Part shown: positions 57,778 to 64,000 of the stretch, one piece after another
Layout: each line of letters begins with the position of its first letter
Numbering within the stretch: the stretch's first letter is position 1
Origin: Mesocentrotus franciscanus
Lineage: Eukaryota; Echinodermata; Echinoidea; Camarodonta; Strongylocentrotidae
Direction of reading: 5' to 3'
Assembly (NCBI GenBank): GCA_037976565.1
Contig: CP137679.1
Span: 13,017,207-13,081,206 of the forward strand
Length of the DNA stretch: 64,000 nt
Program-made: the position numbers and the translations under genes
Notes under the pieces: generated by a model
The model's database searches: none
Seen by the model: the letters and a program-made list of their open reading frames with translations, nothing else
What the model was told of the DNA's origin: nothing

Positions 57778-58434
57778 GCGGCATTCTTGCGAATTTGGAC
57801 GCCCATAATCGCTTACATAAGAAATATATTGTTGTCTGAATGTAAAACTAGAGCAAGCGGTCTGTTAGGAAGGGGAGACAAAATGTTATGATATTGGAGG
57901 ATTGTTTTTATTGCCGTATCTATACAATTATACGAGCCTGACTTGTCCGTAAGCTGGGGATACAATCAGTATTGCCCAGGGAAGTCGTTTGGGCTCACCA
58001 CGTTTTGGTTGGGGTGTGGGGGTGAGCGGGATCCTGTCCGTTGAAGCTGAGATTGCCTGGCTTATGCCGTGTGTAACGCTCAGGGTTTCCGGCGGGAAGT
58101 CATCTTCGCTCACCCGTGCCTCTTGTCTGTGCAAAACCAGCAAGAGATGGGGGAAGTCCCGTTCGCTTGGCCAGGCGAATGGAAGAATTGTTACGGCTAG
58201 TCAAAAGATATTACTTTGTCGCCCGGCCGGGCCCCCTATTGGTTCCTTACAGATCGCTCTCGACATAATAATGCTCCAAGTATTGATTTGCATTCATTGT
58301 TGTTTGTTATGTTTTCATTATGATTTCTTTGCTGACCAGCTTGATTGTAATCAGCTCTCAATAAAGACCATGGTCAATCGCACATAAAAATACAAATTTG
58401 TTGACTTCTTCATTTGTCTCAGAGTGGGAATAAT
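57778..58434 (+). repeat. Split direct repeat B2
   Basis: Copy of B1 with one base change (GACGCCCATAATC) and one inserted G near 58096. Ends GTGGGAATAAT, after which block copy 2 resumes with GATAATAATAATAAT. Confidence 0.9.
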
Positions 58435-60083
58435 GATAATAATAATAATAATAATAATGAATAATAATAATGATAATAATACAAATTTATGTATTTATTA
58501 TTTTTTAAAGATTTACTATGGAATAATCTTATCAAATAATTCAGCTTCATATTCTGTAAAATGGAATCTGATATTATATCTAGTACCACCCTATATACCT
58601 TGGCTTACTCAGGTATTACCTCATTCATTATGTTTTTTTATCATATGTGTATGTTTATCACTGTCCTGTAATATTTTATTTATATGTTTGTATTGTATTA
58701 CTTTGTAACCAGTGGAAACCAAATTTCCTGAAAGTGGATAATAAATGATTATACTTATAATAATTACAACGTAAAGCACCGGAAATACAGCGTTAAACAC
58801 TGTACAAATGTGACTGCTATTATTATTATTATATCATCTAAGAATGTTTGTTTAATCAACTGCGTGACATTGAAGTCATTATTTTGATAGAACTCAATGG
58901 AATTTCCATGTGGTATTCCCCAGCAATTGGCCCTTTTACATTGTTATGAACATGGACTTTGTATTGTGAAATAGGTTACAATTCTCTTTATTGTCTTCAT
59001 GCACTATTAACCTTCTAACACTGTATCAAATTCATGCGGCATGATTAATTCGTGACGCTTCCGTGTTTGGTTTTGTGTTATTTAGTTAGTTTGTTTGTTT
59101 TTACTATATGCTGATTATTATTTCATTTTATATTGAACGGATATAAATTTTTGATAACGAATTGGATTGGAGGTAACTGATACAGCTATAGACCATAACT
59201 TCTTGTATATCACATGGTATGATAGTTGAAAGAAAATTATTAAGATCAGGATAAACAGAAACCGATGAAAAAACTTTTTGTGCCTGTATAATGGTGTAGA
59301 TATCCTGCGATAACACCGCATTGTCTCTGATTACAGGAAACAAGGTCGACTCTTCACTACGACGGGGTAGAGGAATATTGCTTGTCTACGTACGGTGCTA
59401 CTACTGTACTAGTTTATTGTCGTTGATGGCAGTGGTTGCGCCAGAACACAATACTTTCCGCGCTTGCGTACATCCACCGACTAGCCTACTTTTCCGTTCT
59501 TTTATTCACTCATTGAACTTTGTTGATTTCGATGATGATTTCATGGTTTTCAACATATAATAAAAAAAAAAATAAGGCGTAAGGAACCAGACATTTCAGA
59601 CAGCATGAACACAGACAATACTTGCAAATTATCTTGATCACTGATGAAAAATAAGAGCGTAGAGTCTGAAAAGGTAGACTATCCTCTCATTCGTCACTTC
59701 CAGACAATTATGTACGGGGATTCCCCTAGTCCAGATTCTGTCCGTTTTCATATATTCTTTATTCTTCAATCATCTATGCCCTCCTCCAAAGCCCTACTCC
59801 CTTTCACGCATGCACACACAGCGCGCGCGGTGTCTCCACTCATCGCGCGATCCCCCAAAAAAACGTCTATGAGAGGCAAGGACTGTCTCCGGTTCAGCGT
59901 TGAGGGTGTGCTATTTTCTCAGCTGATTGGGCACTCGACACGAAAACAGCCCAGGCTGAGAACTAGGATTCCCCACTCGATGAAACGTGCCACGTCTAGT
60001 TAGCTTGCTTGATGAGCTACAAATATAGCTCCGGCGCATTCCAACCTTTCATTCCAACTGTGGAACGTTGAGAAGAAAGAAAT
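58435..60083 (+). repeat. EXD1 block, copy 2, upstream region / putative promoter of copy 2
   Basis: Collinear with 19835-21571. Includes the upstream short frame (59644-60003), kept in frame with its sister but with a longer C-terminus. Confidence 0.85.
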
Positions 60084-60805
60084 ATGGCACAGAGAGACGA
60101 ATTACCTGGTCGCGTTGCAAAAGTCGAAAAAAATTATGCGAATATTTCGGTATCAGGGCGGGCCGGGAATGCTCGCCTCGATACGACTTCTACTCTCCGT
60201 ATCACGGGTTCGTACATTGCCGATCTCCGTCACATTCTTAAAAAAGATGATTGGCTTAAGGTTCGAGTTATTCCAATGTCTGAGGAGAGCCTGTTAAAAT
60301 TTGATGAAGAATATCGTGAGACGGTGAAGAAATATTCTCAATGGGAAGTGACATTTTTCAGGAGAGACATCGAACCAGCGCCGCAAGTAAGTCCGTTCGA
60401 CTTTCCCGAGAGGCATTTTGCAGACACCGGCAGCTTCAGTGGTGTGCCACATGAAGCTGTCGGCCGGATCATCTCTGCACTACAGCAGATCACACACAGG
60501 CTCAACAACATAAGCCTACATCAGCTGCTTCCTCTCGTAAAATCACATTTCAAAGTCAAGAAAATCCCTAAAATCGGCTGTTATTTAGCGACAGAAGGGG
60601 ATCTAAAAAGATTCATCGACAATTACCCTCAATATTTCACGATTTCATCAAGTCTCGTGAAGCGCTGTCGCGGGTTTAGCGATGAACTTTTCAATTCAGC
60701 CATTACCCAAAAGCACTGGAGATACAAGCTCCTAGCACTACAGGGAATACAAGACAGACTGCTGCTGCATGTGCTGCTGCTGATCCTGTTGATTTCAAAG
60801 GTAAC
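60084..60805 (+). CDS. EXD1-like copy 2, exon 1 (single N-terminal module, frame shifted near its end)
   Basis: ATG in the same context as copy 1. Encodes MAQRDELPGRVAKVEKNYAN, one module only (residues about 9-100), then the HTH-like segment ([14 protein letters not shown]). Near 60708 a one-base deletion relative to copy 1 (ACCCAAAAGCACTGG against ACCCAGAAAGCCCTGG) changes the frame, so the last 30 or so codons differ, and the shared donor TTCAAAG/GTAACT (60799-60806 region) would be reached in another phase. Unless the downstream exons beyond the window compensate, this copy is likely broken. Copy 1 and 2 differ at many amino acids in the module, more than in flanking DNA, which would be worth testing for selection. 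Confidence 0.65.
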
Positions 60806-61050
60806 TGATAATTTTTGTTTACTATCTTTACAATAGGAATACATGTCTGTAAACAAGGCCCCGTGCTTTCTTTCTATATCATATTTAGTTTATAAGACGT
60901 AATATCATGCTGAATTATATCTCATTAGGTGTATACGTTGATATTATCATCACTGTTATAATTATTAGTATTAGGCCGCGTAGCGTTGCAGAGCATCTAT
61001 TAATTTCGTCAGAATCTTTTTTCTCTTTCTTTTCCTTTCTCTCTTTATTG

Positions 61051-61506
61051 ATTTTGTTCGCTTTATATCTCACGAATGACATGGTCAATGACAATGATAT
61101 TTTCATGATTTTGTTCGCTTCATATCTCACGAATGACATGGTCAATGACAATGATATTTCTTGATTTTGTTCGCTTCATATCTCACGAATGACATGATCA
61201 ATGACAATGAAATGTTCATGATTTTGTTCGCTTCATATCTCACGAATGACATGGTCAATGACAATACAATTTTCATGATTTTGTTCGCTTCATATCTCAC
61301 GAATGACATGGTCAATGACAATGATATTTCCATGAATTTGTTTGCTTCATATCTCACGAATGACATGGTCAATGACAATGATATTTTCTTGATTTTGTTC
61401 GCTTCATATCTCACGAATGACATGGTCAATGACAATGAAATTTTCATGATTTTGTTCGCTTCATATCCCACGAATGACATGGTCAATGAAAATGAAATTT
61501 TCATGA
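61051..61506 (+). repeat. 57-bp minisatellite, 8 units
   Basis: Units starting ATTTTGTTCGCTTCATATCT begin at 61051, 61108, 61164, 61221, 61278, 61335, 61392 and 61449; one step is 56 bp. Since 57 is a multiple of three, both strands are open (19-residue repeats). Copy 1 has one unit (about 22857-22915), so the array expanded in copy 2 only. Confidence 0.9.
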
Positions 61507-61519
61507 CATGTGTCATAAT

Positions 61520-63320
61520 TATTCATGATTTATGATCCAAACGAAGAGATTTTTTTAAATTGATGATGCGTGACGTCATCTAGACGCCATTTTGTTAATT
61601 TTTGTTATTGTCCATATTCCTGTAATACATTGTGATTTCTAAATGATATTTGCTATGCATTAACTTGGCGTCATGGGTAAACTTTTGGTTACACCTATAT
61701 CCATGCACGCGTCATGGCGGGCGCGTACGCGTGCGTCAAAATGTAAAATTGTTCAACAAATGCTCATTGGACCAATTTACTACACGTTTCAGACGTTATT
61801 GAACATTTAAAAAATGTGCGCGTGGACGTATTTGCACGCGTTTGTTGCATGTGCCGTCCGTACGGAATGTATTAATTCAATTTGTGTTTACTTGTGTTGT
61901 GCTGCTGATACTTTTCTTTAAAAAAAAACCTTATTGACCTAAATTTAGGTCATAGACGTTCGTTAAACCTCAAAATCGGCACACGCGCGCAAATGCAATA
62001 ATTGCCAAAAATCCGCTATAACTCTTCAGAATGGCTGTTTTTACCCCCAATTTTTCTTTTATGTTCTGATAGGGTTTGAATTGGAGATGCAATTTTATGT
62101 ATCTTGTTTGCTCTTAGAATGCTTTGACGTCATCATCATGCCACTTAAAGGAAAACAATTTGATTTAATTCGATTGGAAAATTTGCCTTGATTGTTTGGT
62201 ATATATCTCGTCTATCCCTACTTTGATGTATCCCATATTTAATATGTTGTAGCTGAGACTTTACTCTACAAATGTACTTCCACGCACTTTTTGATCAGAA
62301 GACGGGATCGTGGTTAAAATCCCGATTTAAGGGGAATACGCAAAATCTGCCATTGTGGTTTCTACTTGTACGTGTTATGTGAACGGAGGCTTTCGGATTT
62401 TTTCAAAGTCCGAATGTCTTATTGACTCGTGTGTTATTAGGTGATCGGCCGATTAACGTTCCTTCTACTCGTTATCCTTATCACTGACCCATCCAAGCCG
62501 CTGTCAAAACATGATACTTGGCTGGGTCGTACATCCAAATTTTCTTGCTGCTCTGTACGATCCGACATATTCGTATGATAAACAATTAGTACTTTAAGTT
62601 TATGAACGACGTCTTAATTTGCTGTTTGTTTGCCTACTCCTGTCATTAACTTAATAGTGACAGGGTTGTACCGAACAATAGTCAGCACAATCATTTCTAC
62701 TGTTTCTACATCTTTGATTACTAAATGAGCTTGACTGTACATAGGCGTGTTGTATGAGTCGAGGGTGAAATTTATGTCTCGATCAAAGCGGCAGATCACC
62801 TCATTCGTCTTCGTGACGAATTCAATGTAAAGTTCTAACTGGTTTTCTATATATTTAATTAATTGATTACATTTCTTATCTATCAATTTATATTCCCTTT
62901 GTTGTAGCGATAATAGATTGTAATAGTTTGTGATATCTAAGCAGAACGCCTGCTATTTCATGGCTTATCCCCAAGACATAAATAGAGTATGAACCAAAAA
63001 TGCAGTCATCTTATTCAATAAATACGACAATTGTTAAGATTAGGTTTTACTCTCCGATGTGCATTTAGGCATTACAAGTCTTCTACCCCATACCCACCAC
63101 ACAGAGACATCAATTAAAACATGACGAAAGTTCACATTTTATGGCAGCAGTTCATTCAAATCTCCCGAACACCCACAAACATGATCTGTAAAACAAGGCT
63201 TTGTCACCATTATAAGAATAGCCGTTAGCGTGTGGTGGTGAGCTATCAAAGACCTCTAGCTCTCTATTATGGAGCATAATTATGACAATGGGTATTGCCA
63301 AATAATATTATCTCTCTTAA
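61520..63320 (+). repeat. EXD1 block, copy 2, intron-1 part
   Basis: Follows 23205-26708 with the S2 SINE, M2, P1a and P1b insertions of copy 1 missing. This gives unoccupied sites for at least M2 and P1b. Confidence 0.85.
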
Positions 63321-63858
63321 AGGTACTATGTCCCATTTGCAGGCCCCCCCCCCCCAAAAAAAAGAAAAGGTTAAATTTCAACGGCATTTGAAAGACAATA
63401 CTAATTTAGAACTTCCCTAAAAAAGGGAGCTTGAAAATGTCTTTAAGTGGGAAAATAACGACTATTAGTTGTCGAATCGACTTTGGAGCTATAGAGCCAG
63501 TAAGTAATAGTCTGATTTTTCAGACCATTGTACCGAATGGTCGTACGTTTTATGCTGCGCAAAGATTCAATCAGTTTAATTTGGGCCATTACAAGAAGTG
63601 GGTTATTGATGTAGACAAATGCTCATGTACCCTTTACAGCTCATTTTATGTATGTTATTACCAAAGATGAAAAAAGCCAGTCAGTCACTCAATAGTGTCT
63701 GACAGTGAAGTCTAGCAAGTAAACGGGTTTCCTTGCATAATTTGAATACTAGGACACTGCTAACGTTTAAATTTCACAGATAGGACATACATGACATATT
63801 CATAATTCCTGCAAAGTTTTACAGAATTTGATGTTGGCTGCAAAAGGACATAGTATCT
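63321..63858 (-). mobile_element. TTAA MITE family M1, copy c (inverted)
   Basis: Ends AGGTACTATGTCCCATTTGC and its inverse, TTAA at 63317-63320 and 63859-63862. In block copy 1 the site is unoccupied (CTCTCTTAAGAGATC, TTAA at 26705-26708). The 79-codon frame inside (63431-63670) is interrupted in copy b, so it is not a conserved gene. Confidence 0.92.
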
Positions 63859-63862
63859 TTAA

Positions 63863-64000
63863 GAGATCACTACCATAACTAAACTACTGTCCCATGACAG
63901 GAAAATGTACGTGCTTGCATGTATGTCATTCTACATTATTCTTATTGGATTGGAGTGACATCATCACAAAAGAAAATGAGGTAACTCGATGCTTAATTCA
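63863..64000 (+). repeat. EXD1 block, copy 2, continues to window edge
   Basis: CTACTGTCCCATGACAGG to GATGCTTAATTCA corresponds to 26714-26831, so the duplicated block extends beyond the window. Confidence 0.85.

Larger units (their letters stand above)
51258..58434 (+). mobile_element. Ngaro/PAT-type (DIRS-order) retroelement derivative with split direct repeats
   Basis: Order: A1 (51258-51500), interior 4.7 kb, B1 (56215-56870), A2 (56871-57113), spacer 665 bp, B2 (57778-58434). A1 and A2 look identical over 243 bp; B1 and B2 differ at about two places in 656 bp. AATAAT stands before A1, between B1 and A2, and at the end of B2. The undisturbed site in copy 1 (about 19828) is TAATAATGATAAT. 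Split repeats A1...B1A2...B2 are diagnostic of Ngaro/PAT-type tyrosine-recombinase retroelements. No reverse transcriptase, RNase H or recombinase frame belonging to the element was found inside; the interior holds LINE debris and a host-like duplication, so this is a non-autonomous or chimeric copy. Confidence 0.75.

Noticed and set aside
56426..58387. Frames in the B repeats starting MGSPRFGWGVGVSG
   Set aside because: B1 and B2 differ by a one-base indel that changes the C-terminus; no family motif; it lies in a repeat end.
61051..61506. CRISPR-like array of regular repeats
   Set aside because: Units are contiguous 57-bp repeats without unique spacers, in a eukaryotic intron.
61142..61535. 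Long open frames on both strands, 19-residue repeat proteins
   Set aside because: They come from the 57-bp minisatellite, whose unit is a multiple of three; the single-unit paralogue has no such gene.
63431..63670. 79-codon frame inside MITE M1 copy c
   Set aside because: The same region of copy b (43.5-43.75 kb) has stops and copy a is frame shifted; no conservation as protein.

Overview
This is a window of an AT-rich, repeat-dense animal nuclear genome. Its genes have introns with GT/AG borders, and it carries tRNA-derived SINEs, LINE fragments, TTAA-flanked non-autonomous transposons, a Harbinger element and an apparent tyrosine-recombinase retroelement. The repeat mix and the two recognisable genes suggest a marine deuterostome, most likely an echinoderm such as a sea urchin. 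That assignment is inference; nothing in the window fixes the species.

Layout. Bases 1-3700 and about 13370-15720 are two diverged copies of one segment, on either side of a five-exon minus-strand gene (7217-10218) for a secreted SOUL/heme-binding-like protein of 287 residues with an Arg/Gly/Asp-rich tail. From 10.6 to 17.5 kb there are nested mobile elements: a fold-back hairpin, a TTAA MITE split by a LINE, a MITE with 75-bp inverted repeats, and a GC-rich TIR element. The segment starting at 17528 recurs at 48957. It holds a SINE, a conserved 5' region and the first exon of an EXD1/Egalitarian-like gene (first exon at 21572; first exon of the second copy at 60084). Copy 1 continues after a roughly 10-kb transposon-filled intron into five further exons (32570-36757), which encode a DEDDy-type exonuclease domain lacking one catalytic Asp. 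Copy 2 runs off the right edge.

Region 36.8-48.9 kb is mostly AT-rich DNA without recognisable genes. It holds decayed LINE pieces, a SINE and a nested MITE. Copy 2 of the duplicated block is interrupted at 51258-58434 by a 7.2-kb insertion with the order A1-interior-B1-A2-spacer-B2. These split direct repeats, with AATAAT at all three junctions, are what is expected of a Ngaro/PAT-type (DIRS-order) element inserted by recombination from a circular intermediate. Comparing the two copies of the block gives 'empty sites' for several transposons, so target duplications can be read directly (TTAA for at least two families).

The two protein genes do not form an obvious pathway. EXD1-family proteins act in the piRNA pathway in other animals, so an expanded EXD1-like locus dense with young and old transposons is a plausible but unproven host-defence setting.
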